Part shown: piece by piece, positions 6,101 through 12,515 of the stretch
Layout: every line of letters begins with the position of its first letter
How positions within the stretch are numbered: the stretch's first letter is position 1
Notes under the pieces: model-generated
The model's input: only the letters and a program-made list of their open reading frames with translations
Told to the model about the DNA's origin: nothing
Databases searched by the model: none
Made by a program: the position numbers and the translations under genes
IMG/VR virus record: IMGVR_UViG_3300031524_000048
Coordinates: 1 to 32,886 of that record
DNA from: a virus
Direction: 5' to 3' (one strand)
DNA length: 32,886 bases

Positions 6101-6603
6101 GCGACCCACGGATGAGTGTCGCGATCACGGGCTTGACCCAGGCAGACCGTGGGCTGCTCGGCGAAATGATCAACGGCGTGAGCAACGCGAAGTATGTAGC
6201 CAATCCTCGCGTGCCGTCCCATTACATCGTCGCGAACGATCCGCTCTCATCGAAGGTGCTTCGATTTGAGGGGGGAGGCTCTCTCGTCATCACCGAAGAC
6301 GAACTGCTCGAATACATCCACGCAGGCACGTTCCCGGCTCACGATCTGGCGCGCCCGCTTTCCCCGAACCGGCTCAAAGTGACCTGGGCGGAGTTCTACC
6401 GGCCGCCGAGGGCGTGCCAACTCGAATATCACAACGTCGATGGGGATCTATACACTGGCCTCGTGCATGTCGTGCGGCGCGGCACCGGCAACAATGGCCA
6501 CGAATATATCGGGGCTTATGAGGGTGCGACCTTCAAAACCTACCGTACAGACCGCATCCTAACTGCTAGCTACCTGAGCGACGCAGTTCCAGAAAAACCG
6601 TAG
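6097..6603 (+). CDS. Unassigned protein with WYL-like C-terminal domain
   Basis: A 168-residue protein. The GTG at 6097 overlaps the previous stop (GTGA), a coupling style seen repeatedly here; ATG at 6112 is the alternative. Residues about 100-155 (CQLEYHNVDGDLYTGLVHVV, then HEYIGAYEGATFKTYRTDRI) have the pattern of a WYL domain: a beta-rich core ending in F-x-x-x-R-x-D-R-I. The same ending, FKTLRSDRI, is present in the SWIM protein at 12626-13243. WYL domains bind nucleic acid or ligands and often control defence and stress genes. Its place beside the switch suggests an accessory regulator. The assignment rests on pattern reading only. Confidence 0.6.
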   Translation: MSDPRMSVAITGLTQADRGLLGEMINGVSNAKYVANPRVPSHYIVANDPLSSKVLRFEGGGSLVITEDELLEYIHAGTFPAHDLARPLSPNRLKVTWAEFYRPPRACQLEYHNVDGDLYTGLVHVVRRGTGNNGHEYIGAYEGATFKTYRTDRILTASYLSDAVPEKP

Positions 6604-6651
6604 AAACCCGATGAAAGGCCCACCCTTGACTACCCCACCCTAGGGAATGGC

Positions 6652-6680
6652 TTGACACACCACGCTGAAGGTGTAATAAA
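6652..6680 (+). promoter_or_regulatory. Early promoter with repressor-type operator
   Basis: TTGACA (6652-6657), 17 bases, AATAAA (6675-6680). The spacer reads CACC-N8-GGTG (6658-6673 region), matching the operator of the repressor promoter. With flanks, 28 of 34 bases agree with the minus-strand copy, including CTTGACACACCA and ATAAACCAT. It drives the replication genes from 6707 on. Confidence 0.78.
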
Positions 6681-6706
6681 CCATCTAGCTCATCAGTGGG
6701 CAGCCT

Positions 6707-7048
6707 GTGAACCCCATGCCCGACGCCGCTCCCCAACTCGCGCTGCTCCGTGACCGCCTCACGTGGCTCCGGCTTTGCCACGCTGAGCCGGCTGCGTGTA
6801 TGAACTGCCTGCACACCATTGCGGAGTTCCTGGCCGGAGAGATGGACCATGACCTGCAAACCGCGCTCAACAAGTCCACCGAGAGCTACCAGGCAGAGCT
6901 GGGAGCCAACCGCTGCACGCTGGAGCAGGCGCGCGTTCTGCGCTTCCTGACCTGCTCGGCGTGCATCGCGCCTACGGCAGAAAATTATTTCGTCGCCGAC
7001 GACGACCCAATGAACATAGCAAAGCACGTAGACCGGAGTAGAGCTTGA
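6707..7048 (+). CDS. Small Cys-rich protein, first gene of the early operon
   Basis: A 113-residue protein with CHAEPAACMNC near residue 25-35 and CSAC near residue 87, which may form a zinc site. The rest is helical. The start is GTG at 6707, or ATG at 6716; neither has a strong ribosome site. It lies 26 bases beyond the -10 of the early promoter and overlaps the replication gene (TTGA). No family is recognised; first-gene position in the early operon suggests a replication accessory or regulator. Confidence 0.65.
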   Translation: MNPMPDAAPQLALLRDRLTWLRLCHAEPAACMNCLHTIAEFLAGEMDHDLQTALNKSTESYQAELGANRCTLEQARVLRFLTCSACIAPTAENYFVADDDPMNIAKHVDRSRA

Positions 7049-8586
7049 GTGTATCGATCATGGGCGCGGTGATGGACCGTGGGCCGGCTAAAGGTTCAAT
7101 GAGATCTCTTCTGCTGGCGATCGCCAACAGCGCCGACGACTTCGGGTTCGCCTGCCCCGGCATCGAGCTGCTGGCCAAGTCCTGCTGCTGGGACGAGCGC
7201 ACCGTCATCCGCAACAGCGGACGCCTGGAGGCCGAGGGCTGGATGCGCGTGGAGCGTAAGGTCCTGGGCGGCCGCGGGAATGTGTACTTCATCGACATTC
7301 AGAAGCTCGGGGTCATCCCGACCTCAACGGCGCGGCACAGCCCCATGTGGGCGGACATGCAGCGGCTGATGCGCGCGCTGAACACAGGTGACAAACTGTA
7401 CCAAAGAGGCGGCCGCCTGAAGTTCGAAAAACCCGCCGATGGTGCGGGTGAAGTGGTCACCGGCGACCTCTTCGGCGACGAAAACACAGGTGACATTTTG
7501 TCACCTGAGTTTGGGCGCGCTGAGCCCCAAAATGGGGGCACAATCGACCGGATTGCCGCCATTGCCTCAGTTACGGGCGATTTAGGGGCTGAAACCGCCT
7601 CAGAAGATGGAAACTCAGGTGACAAAATGTCACCTGACAACCCACACCAGTGTCACCTGACAGGTGACATTTTAAGCTCGCCCTTTAAGTACTTAACCGT
7701 TACTGAACCGTTACACAACCGTAAGACCCCCCAACCCCCCGCAAGCGGGGGGAGCGGGTTGGAACTTTCCGACCAGGTCTCGGCTCAAGGCGTCGAGCTG
7801 GTGCTGCCCCACCCCGACGCTCAACCCGGCGACGCCGACTTCGCGCTGAACGTGGGGCTGGCGTCGCGCTGGGTGCTGCGGCGGTGCGGGATCTCGAACT
7901 CGCGGATGGAAAAGCACGTCACCGCGGCGCTGACCCTGCGCATGAAGTCCACCGGCGAGGACCTGCCGGCCGTCGCCCAACTCGCCGCCGCGAACAACGC
8001 GGCCTACACCGCTGCCTTCGCTGCCGGCGATATGCGCTTTGGGCCGTGGAGCGTCCCTGCGTTCTTCGGCCAGGGGCACTGGACCAGCAGCGCGACGTGG
8101 CCGTGGGTCGACGCAGCGCGGCGATCGCCTTCCGTTGCGCGATACGATGACAGCCCCGAAGCCGAGGCGTTCCGCGCCGCGGCTGAAGCCGCCGCGAATG
8201 AACGGCGTGCCGCGTGGACCGAGAGCAACGCCGACCAGATCGCTGCGCTCGACGTGCCGGAGGAGGCGAAGGCCGCACTCTCCACCGTGGTCACATCGCT
8301 GCGCGCCGTTGCCGGCAGCCTGCGCGATGGCGAGGCGCTCGACGTCGCAGATCAGCGGCTGTGTGAGCTCGAGGCCGCGATGCTCGATGCGCTGGTGGCG
8401 CATGTGCCGGCAGCGAAGGCCGCGAACGATGAGATCGACGCCAGGGCGTCGCAGCTCCCGCTGAACCTCACCCGCGCGCAGTTCGCCGCGCAACTCGTCC
8501 CGATGCGGCGCAAGAAGATCTGCGACGCCGTCGACGCGCCCTACCTGTCGCTGTTCCACATGCCGGACTTTTCTTCGACCGCCTGA
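7045..8586 (+). CDS. Replication initiation protein with internal origin
   Basis: A 513-residue protein. The N-terminal 100 residues form a winged helix-turn-helix of the phage replisome-organiser kind: MRSLLLAIANSADDFGFACP, GIELLAKSCCWDERTVIRNS, LEAEGWMRVERK. A low-complexity centre (residues about 110-250) coincides with a cluster of iterons and AT-rich repeats in the DNA. The C-terminal part is helical and Ala-rich. As with lambda O, the protein probably binds sites inside its own gene and recruits the helicase. The start is TTG at 7045, coupled to the previous stop and preceded by GGAG, or ATG at 7060. It is followed by an octamer array and the HerA-like gene. Confidence 0.75.
   Translation: MSVSIMGAVMDRGPAKGSMRSLLLAIANSADDFGFACPGIELLAKSCCWDERTVIRNSGRLEAEGWMRVERKVLGGRGNVYFIDIQKLGVIPTSTARHSPMWADMQRLMRALNTGDKLYQRGGRLKFEKPADGAGEVVTGDLFGDENTGDILSPEFGRAEPQNGGTIDRIAAIASVTGDLGAETASEDGNSGDKMSPDNPHQCHLTGDILSSPFKYLTVTEPLHNRKTPQPPASGGSGLELSDQVSAQGVELVLPHPDAQPGDADFALNVGLASRWVLRRCGISNSRMEKHVTAALTLRMKSTGEDLPAVAQLAAANNAAYTAAFAAGDMRFGPWSVPAFFGQGHWTSSATWPWVDAARRSPSVARYDDSPEAEAFRAAAEAAANERRAAWTESNADQIAALDVPEEAKAALSTVVTSLRAVAGSLRDGEALDVADQRLCELEAAMLDALVAHVPAAKAANDEIDARASQLPLNLTRAQFAAQLVPMRRKKICDAVDAPYLSLFHMPDFSSTA
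7385..7669. other. Candidate replication origin: seven 9-bp iterons
   Basis: The 9-mer CAGGTGACA or its complement occurs seven times in 285 bp: forward at 7385, 7487, 7616 and 7661, reverse at 7499, 7628 and 7651. They pair into CAGGTGACA-N3-TGTCACCTG palindromes at 7487-7507 and 7616-7636, and a head-to-head pair at 7651-7669. They lie inside the initiator gene, next to AT-rich repeats, as in lambda. Confidence 0.85.
7670..7752. other. Candidate origin unwinding region and hairpin
   Basis: Directly after the iterons come TTTTAAG, the perfect palindrome TTAAGTACTTAA (7685-7696), and three 11-bp spaced repeats, AACCGTTAC at 7695 and 7706 and AACCGTAAG at 7717. Then follows a perfect hairpin, CCCCCCGC (7735-7742) and GCGGGGGG (7745-7752). 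AT-rich repeats fit an unwinding element; the hairpin could load a primase or helicase. Confidence 0.6.
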
Positions 8587-8625
8587 GCGCCTGAGCGCCT
8601 GGGCACCCAGGCACCCAGGCACCCA
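8584..8625. repeat. Octamer palindromic array, copy 3
   Basis: It starts with the TGA of the replication gene: GAGCGCCT, GAGCGCCT, GGGCACCC, AGGCACCC, AGGCACCC. The inverted core GCCTGGG-CA-CCCAGGC spans 8597-8612. It separates the initiator from the ATPase gene. Confidence 0.85.
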
Positions 8626-8654
8626 TTCCCTGTATCGATCGCTGGAGGCAAGAC

Positions 8655-10439
8655 GTGGAAAAACTGACCATCGGCACCACCGGAAGTCATCGCAAGCCGT
8701 TCACTCTGCCTCTGAGTCTCGTGACGTACACGCAGGCCATCCTCGCGCGCAAGCGTTCCGGCAAGAGCTACACCGGTTCCGTAGAGGCCGAGGAGATGCT
8801 CAAGGCCAAGCAGCAGATCGCGGTGATCGATCCGACCTCGGCGTGGTGGGGACTGCGCTCCAGCGCCGACGGCAGGTCGGCCGGCTTCGACATCATCGTC
8901 TTCGGCGGGGACCACGCCGACGCGCCGCTGGACTACCGCGCGGGCAAGGCGATGGCTACCGCGCTAGTCGAGCATGGCTTCTCCGCCATCTTCGACATCG
9001 GCAACTTCCACACCGAGGAGCAGGTGCAGTTCGTCATGGACCTGTGCAGCGAGCTGCTCCGCATCAACCGCAACGCCATGCACCTGTTCATGGACGAGGC
9101 CGACACCTTCGCTCCCCAGCGCGGCAGCAAGCTCCAGATCAAATGCCTGGGTGCCGTCAGTCGTCTGGTGAAGCAGGGCGGCATCAAGGGCGTGGGCTTC
9201 ACGATGATAAGCCAGCGTTCCGCATCGCTCAGTTGGGACGTGCTGAGCCAGGTGGACATCCTCACCGTGCTGCGCATGAGCGCGCCCCACGATCTCCGGC
9301 CGGTGCAGAACTGGCTCCAGAGCGAGACGACGAAAGAGTTCGCCGCCCAGGTCTACGCCGAGCAGCCATCGCTGCCGGTGGGCGTGGCGTTCGTTGCCTC
9401 AGCGCCGCTCGGCATCGCGCAGCGCGTGGAGATACGCAAGCGCGAGACGTTCAACTCCGGAGCTACTCCGAAGCCGGGAGAGCGGGCCATCGTCCCGAAG
9501 ATCCTCGCGCAGATCGACATTGCGAAGCTGGGCCAGAAGATCGCAGACAGCGTGAAGCGCGCGCGCGAAGAGTCGCCGGAGTTCCTCAAGCAGCGCATCG
9601 CAGCACTCGAAAAAGAAGTCGCCAAAGGAGGCAAGCCCAGCATGGAGCTCCAAAAGCACATCAAGGACCTGGAGGAGAAGGCCGCGCTCTACGACCAGGC
9701 GAAGGTTGATCTAGAAGCCGCGCAGCAGCAGGCCGAGAGCGTGAAAGCTAAACTGACCTCGGTCGGCAACATTCTAGGTTCGATGAAGGAGCTGTGCGAT
9801 CGCGGCCTCGCTGCGCTCGCGACCGAGGGTGTGGTCAAGCCGGTCCCGTCAAAGCAGCCACCGACCAGGTATCTCGCTACGCCCATTGCCCCGATCGTCC
9901 AGCCCGTCCATGCGGCACCTGTCCCGCGCCGCGCGCCATCCGCGCCACCGCCCGTCGACGGCGAGCTAAAGCTCCGCGGCAAGAGCATGGCGATGCTTGC
10001 GGCCTGCGTCGGCATGTATCCGGCTGGGCTGACCCCAGCACAGGTCGCCATGCAGGCCGGCATGAAGCGCAGCAGTGGGACGTTTGACGACTACAAATCT
10101 CTCCTCAAGAGATCTGGCTGCGTCCAGTTCGTCGACGGGCTCTGGTATGCGACCGAGGAAGGTCTGCGTCGCCTCGACACTACGGCGCCCTCTCCCCCCA
10201 CTACCACAGAGGAGGCTCTCGCGCTCTGGATGCCGAAGCTGCGCGGCAAGTCAAAGGTGCTGCTAGAGGTTTTGGTCGCCCAGCGTGGACAACCTCTCGT
10301 CTACGAGAAACTCGCCGAACTGGCGGGCATGCAACGCAGCGGAACCTTTGACGACTACCTCAGCCTCCTGCGCTCCGCTGGCCTCATCACTACCGGCGCC
10401 GGCACGGCGCGCGCCAACGCGGAGGTTTTGTTTCTATGA
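8655..10439 (+). CDS. HerA/FtsK-type P-loop ATPase with two C-terminal winged-helix repeats
   Basis: A 594-residue ATPase. Walker A is ARKRSGKS (residues 31-38), Walker B is HLFMDEAD (143-150), followed by a sensor-like ISQR (185-188) and a VDILTVLRMSAPHDL stretch, all typical of HerA hexameric DNA translocases. A coiled coil lies at about 315-385 and a Pro-rich linker at 395-435. Two homologous winged-helix-like units follow, about 436-506 and 526-594, sharing LRGKS and RSxGTFDDYxSLL. The GTG start at 8655 has GGAGG 8 bases upstream. Located between initiator and ParA, it may act as replicative helicase, as a pump in segregation, or in DNA processing. Confidence 0.82.
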   Translation: MEKLTIGTTGSHRKPFTLPLSLVTYTQAILARKRSGKSYTGSVEAEEMLKAKQQIAVIDPTSAWWGLRSSADGRSAGFDIIVFGGDHADAPLDYRAGKAMATALVEHGFSAIFDIGNFHTEEQVQFVMDLCSELLRINRNAMHLFMDEADTFAPQRGSKLQIKCLGAVSRLVKQGGIKGVGFTMISQRSASLSWDVLSQVDILTVLRMSAPHDLRPVQNWLQSETTKEFAAQVYAEQPSLPVGVAFVASAPLGIAQRVEIRKRETFNSGATPKPGERAIVPKILAQIDIAKLGQKIADSVKRAREESPEFLKQRIAALEKEVAKGGKPSMELQKHIKDLEEKAALYDQAKVDLEAAQQQAESVKAKLTSVGNILGSMKELCDRGLAALATEGVVKPVPSKQPPTRYLATPIAPIVQPVHAAPVPRRAPSAPPPVDGELKLRGKSMAMLAACVGMYPAGLTPAQVAMQAGMKRSSGTFDDYKSLLKRSGCVQFVDGLWYATEEGLRRLDTTAPSPPTTTEEALALWMPKLRGKSKVLLEVLVAQRGQPLVYEKLAELAGMQRSGTFDDYLSLLRSAGLITTGAGTARANAEVLFL

Positions 10440-10469
10440 GCGTGGGTGCCTGGGCACCCAGGCACCCGC
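10437..10469. repeat. Octamer palindromic array, copy 4
   Basis: It begins with the TGA of the HerA-like gene. GGGTGCCTGGG (10444-10454) and CCCAGGCACCC (10457-10467) form 11-bp arms around CA. It lies in the 75-bp gap before ParA, whose own ribosome site is downstream of it. Confidence 0.85.
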
Positions 10470-10514
10470 AGTTCCTTTTTCCCGAGCATCAACCCCGAGC
10501 ACTTAGGAGCCAAC

Positions 10515-11135
10515 ATGATCCTGACCGTAGCGAGTTACAAAGGCGGCGTGGGCAAGACCACCACCGCGGTCCACGCGGCCGCCTTCCTCAATCAACTCTC
10601 GAAAAACAAGCCGGCGTTGCTGCTGGATGGCGACTCCACGCGCAACGCCACGGCCTGGGCGCAGCGCGCGAAAGCCGGCGCGTTCCCTCTGCGCGTCGAG
10701 CCGATCGATATGGCTGCGAAGCTGGCGCGCGAGTATCCGCACATCGTGATCGACACCGGGCAGCGGCCGAGCGCCGCCGATCTCGAAGCCGCGGCCGAGG
10801 GTTGCGACCTGCTGGTGATTCCCGCCGTGCCATCCGCTCTCGACACTGACGGGCTGGGGCAGACGGTGCGTGCGTTGCAGCAGCTCAAGATCGACAACTA
10901 CAAAGTGCTGCTTACGCGCGTGGCTCCGGACGCAGCGCGCCAGGCAGCGGACCTCCGCGAGCTGCTGCGCTCGATCGGCGCACCGGTATTCAAAGCAGAG
11001 ATCCCACGGCTCAAGGCCTTCGAGAAGGCCGCGGGCGAAGGGCTGATCGTGGACGCCGTCGACGACCGCCAGGCTGAGCGCGCGTGGGCTGCCTACGAAG
11101 CCGCCGGGCACGAACTCAAGGCAGGTGCGCGATGA
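10515..11135 (+). CDS. parA: ParA-type partition ATPase
   Basis: A 206-residue protein of the small ParA class. The deviant Walker A is KGGVGKTT (residues 9-16) with the signature Lys9. LLLDGDSTRNATAW (35-48) is the switch region and HIVID (76-80) the second Walker motif. There is no N-terminal HTH domain, so transcription control is left to a partner. AGGAG lies 7 bases before the ATG at 10515. Such ATPases coat the nucleoid and move plasmid DNA bound by a centromere protein; the ribbon-helix-helix protein two genes on is the natural partner. The stop overlaps the next start (ATGA). Confidence 0.9.
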   Translation: MILTVASYKGGVGKTTTAVHAAAFLNQLSKNKPALLLDGDSTRNATAWAQRAKAGAFPLRVEPIDMAAKLAREYPHIVIDTGQRPSAADLEAAAEGCDLLVIPAVPSALDTDGLGQTVRALQQLKIDNYKVLLTRVAPDAARQAADLRELLRSIGAPVFKAEIPRLKAFEKAAGEGLIVDAVDDRQAERAWAAYEAAGHELKAGAR

Positions 11136-11353
11136 GGAGACTCTTCGTGGTCGAGTATCGCGACTCAAAGCTCCTGACCTGGAGTGCAGTGAAGGGCTTC
11201 CTGACTTCAGAGGCGGCCGACGCTTATCAGCGCACGGTCGCCGCTGGTCTGCCGGCGCGCGTGGTGCCCTATGCGCCCGAGGAGATGCTCAAGGTCGCGA
11301 CGAAGAACGATGTGATGAAGCTATCGGCAGCGAAGGCGGGGGTGCGTCCATGA
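11132..11353 (+). CDS. Small unassigned protein between ParA and its presumed partner
   Basis: A 73-residue protein that overlaps the genes on both sides by ATGA, so the three are translated together. It looks like an alpha/beta fold: RRLFVVEYRDSKLLTWSAVK, then a helix (TSEAADAYQRTVAAG), then a strand and a second helix. No family is recognised. Its location inside a partition operon suggests an accessory role. Confidence 0.65.
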   Translation: MRRLFVVEYRDSKLLTWSAVKGFLTSEAADAYQRTVAAGLPARVVPYAPEEMLKVATKNDVMKLSAAKAGVRP

Positions 11354-11637
11354 ATCTGGCAAAAGCGTTCGAAGGAATGAAGGCGGTGAAGACTGTGGGT
11401 ACTCAGGCGTCGGGCACCCGGGCACCTGGGCGCTCAGGCACCCAGGCGCTCAAGCGCCCAGCCGCTGGTCTTCCCTTGCAGGGGACGGCGAAGCGATCGC
11501 ACCCGGACTTCGCGCCGGTGAAGGTCTACCTGCGCAAGGAGACGCGCCGCGCGGCCGAGCGTAAGTGGGTGGACGCCAACGGCGGCGACTTCTCCGACCT
11601 GGTCGAGATGTTGTTGCAGAAGTATGTGGGTGCCTGA
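11350..11637 (+). CDS. Ribbon-helix-helix protein, likely centromere-binding partner of ParA
   Basis: A 95-residue protein. Residues 56-93 (PVKVYLRKETRRAAERKWVD, then GDFSDLVEMLLQKYV) follow the ribbon-helix-helix pattern: one beta-strand, a helix, a turn and a second helix. Such proteins bind direct repeats as dimers of dimers and serve as ParB in type Ib partition. The N-terminal part would contact ParA; residues about 16-38 are encoded by an in-frame octamer array (GTQASGTRAPGRSGTQALKR), giving an Arg/Gly/Ala linker. The ATG at 11350 overlaps the previous stop. A second array carries its stop codon. The centromere site is not identified. Confidence 0.7.
   Translation: MNLAKAFEGMKAVKTVGTQASGTRAPGRSGTQALKRPAAGLPLQGTAKRSHPDFAPVKVYLRKETRRAAERKWVDANGGDFSDLVEMLLQKYVGA
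11398..11463 (+). repeat. Octamer array translated in frame, copy 5
   Basis: About eight units of the AGGCACCC, AGGCGCTC and GGGCACCC type lie in one orientation inside the ribbon-helix-helix gene. Since 8 bp times 3 is 24 bp, the frame cycles every 8 residues and stays free of stops, giving G-T-Q-A-L/S type repeats. It is the only copy fully inside a gene. Confidence 0.85.
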
Positions 11638-11661
11638 GCGCCCGGGAGCCTGGGCACCCAG
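11627..11661. repeat. Octamer palindromic array, copy 6
   Basis: It contains the last codons and TGA stop of the ribbon-helix-helix gene. From that TGA (11635) 27 bases are identical to copy 7, including GAGCGCCCGGGAGCC. GGGTGCC (11628-11634) can pair with GGCACCC (11653-11659). Confidence 0.8.
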
Positions 11662-11681
11662 AGGTTAGGAATGGAGGATCC

Positions 11682-11990
11682 ATGAGCGAAGAAAGCAGAA
11701 CGAGGTATCACGCCGCGGGCCACGCGATTCAATCGGGTGTGGCTTATGAGATGACCCAGGGCGACGCTGCCGCTGGGACCAGCCCAAAGAGTCTCCGCAC
11801 CGGCGTCAATCTGTCGAAGTGTGACCAAGCCGCGCTGGTGAGGCTGCTGATGGCGAAGGGCGTGTTCACTCTGGACGAGTATGAGCAGGAGCTCGCGGAC
11901 GAGGCCGAGCGTGAAGTGCAGCGTTATGAGGACCGCGCGAACGCCCGTATGGAAGCGACGGGCAGTCCGTCCAAGATCACTTTTGGCTGA
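11682..11990 (+). CDS. Small unassigned early protein
   Basis: A 102-residue protein, start ATG at 11682 with GGAGG five bases before. The second half is helical and acidic: LSKCDQAALVRLLMAKGVFT, then LDEYEQELADEAEREVQRYE. The LMAKGVFT-DEYEQEL pattern resembles a short winged-helix or helical hairpin found in small phage proteins of unknown role. Arrays of octamer repeats stand on both sides, so it may be an independently acquired cassette. Confidence 0.65.
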   Translation: MSEESRTRYHAAGHAIQSGVAYEMTQGDAAAGTSPKSLRTGVNLSKCDQAALVRLLMAKGVFTLDEYEQELADEAEREVQRYEDRANARMEATGSPSKITFG

Positions 11991-12020
11991 GCGCCCGGGA
12001 GCCTGGGCACCCAGGCACCC
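11988..12020. repeat. Octamer palindromic array, copy 7
   Basis: It starts with the TGA of the preceding gene and shares 27 identical bases with copy 6, then adds AGGCACCC. The next gene's ribosome site, AAAGGAG, follows at once. Confidence 0.85.
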
Positions 12021-12033
12021 AAAGGAGAGAGCG

Positions 12034-12210
12034 ATGGCCGAGCGCTTCACGAAGGGGACGGTCGAGGCGAGTGTGTGGTGTGCCAAGTGCGGGAAGGCCA
12101 CGCTGCACCGCATCGATAACGGACTCCGCGGGGCATGCCTGGTCTGCCTGAAGAAGCTGGAAGATCTGCCGGCGGTGCCCCCGGCCGCGGTGCAGGAGAA
12201 TCTGTTTTGA
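12034..12210 (+). CDS. Zinc-ribbon protein of 58 residues
   Basis: Two CxxC knuckles are visible, CAKC (16-19) and CLVC (35-38), with 15 residues between, as in a treble-clef or ribbon zinc site. AAAGGAG precedes the ATG at 12034. The remainder is a short acidic-Pro tail. It is likely a small nucleic-acid or protein adaptor; the exact target is unknown. The KH-protein gene follows after 14 bases. Confidence 0.7.
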   Translation: MAERFTKGTVEASVWCAKCGKATLHRIDNGLRGACLVCLKKLEDLPAVPPAAVQENLF

Positions 12211-12224
12211 AAAGGAGCCACACG

Positions 12225-12515
12225 ATGACCGATGAAGAGAAGTGCAGGAGCATGGAGATGTTAGCGAGGACGATGGTGACAGCCGTGGTGAATACGCCGG
12301 ACGCGGTGAATGTCGCGGGATCGATGTGTGGGGACCAGGGGATCTTGCTGACCATCGTCACGGCGCCGGGCGATGTGGGCCAGATGATCGGTAAACAGGG
12401 CAGAATGGCTCGGTCCATCCGCACGGTGCTCGGCGCGGCCTGCGGCCGGGAAGGCCTTCACCTCGAGCTGAACCTCGTCGAGTCGGATCGTGACAGGGAA
12501 GGGCTCCGGCGATGA
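12225..12515 (+). CDS. KH-domain RNA-binding protein, KhpA-like
   Basis: A 96-residue single-KH protein. The RNA-binding loop is GKQG (56-59) in the context GQMIGKQGRMARSIRTVLGA, nearly the consensus of bacterial KhpA. It is preceded by ILLTIVTAPGD and followed by LHLELNLVE, the beta strands of the fold. Known KhpA proteins bind many RNAs and act in cell-length control and small-RNA traffic. AAAAGGAG lies well before the ATG at 12225. Carriage by a phage is uncommon; it could bind phage or host mRNAs, for example to steer translation of leaderless transcripts, which is speculation. The stop overlaps the next start (ATGA). Confidence 0.82.
   Translation: MTDEEKCRSMEMLARTMVTAVVNTPDAVNVAGSMCGDQGILLTIVTAPGDVGQMIGKQGRMARSIRTVLGAACGREGLHLELNLVESDRDREGLRR

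Noticed and set aside
4510-12020. CRISPR-like reading of the octamer arrays
   Set aside because: Units are 8 bp without unique spacers, and no cas genes are present.
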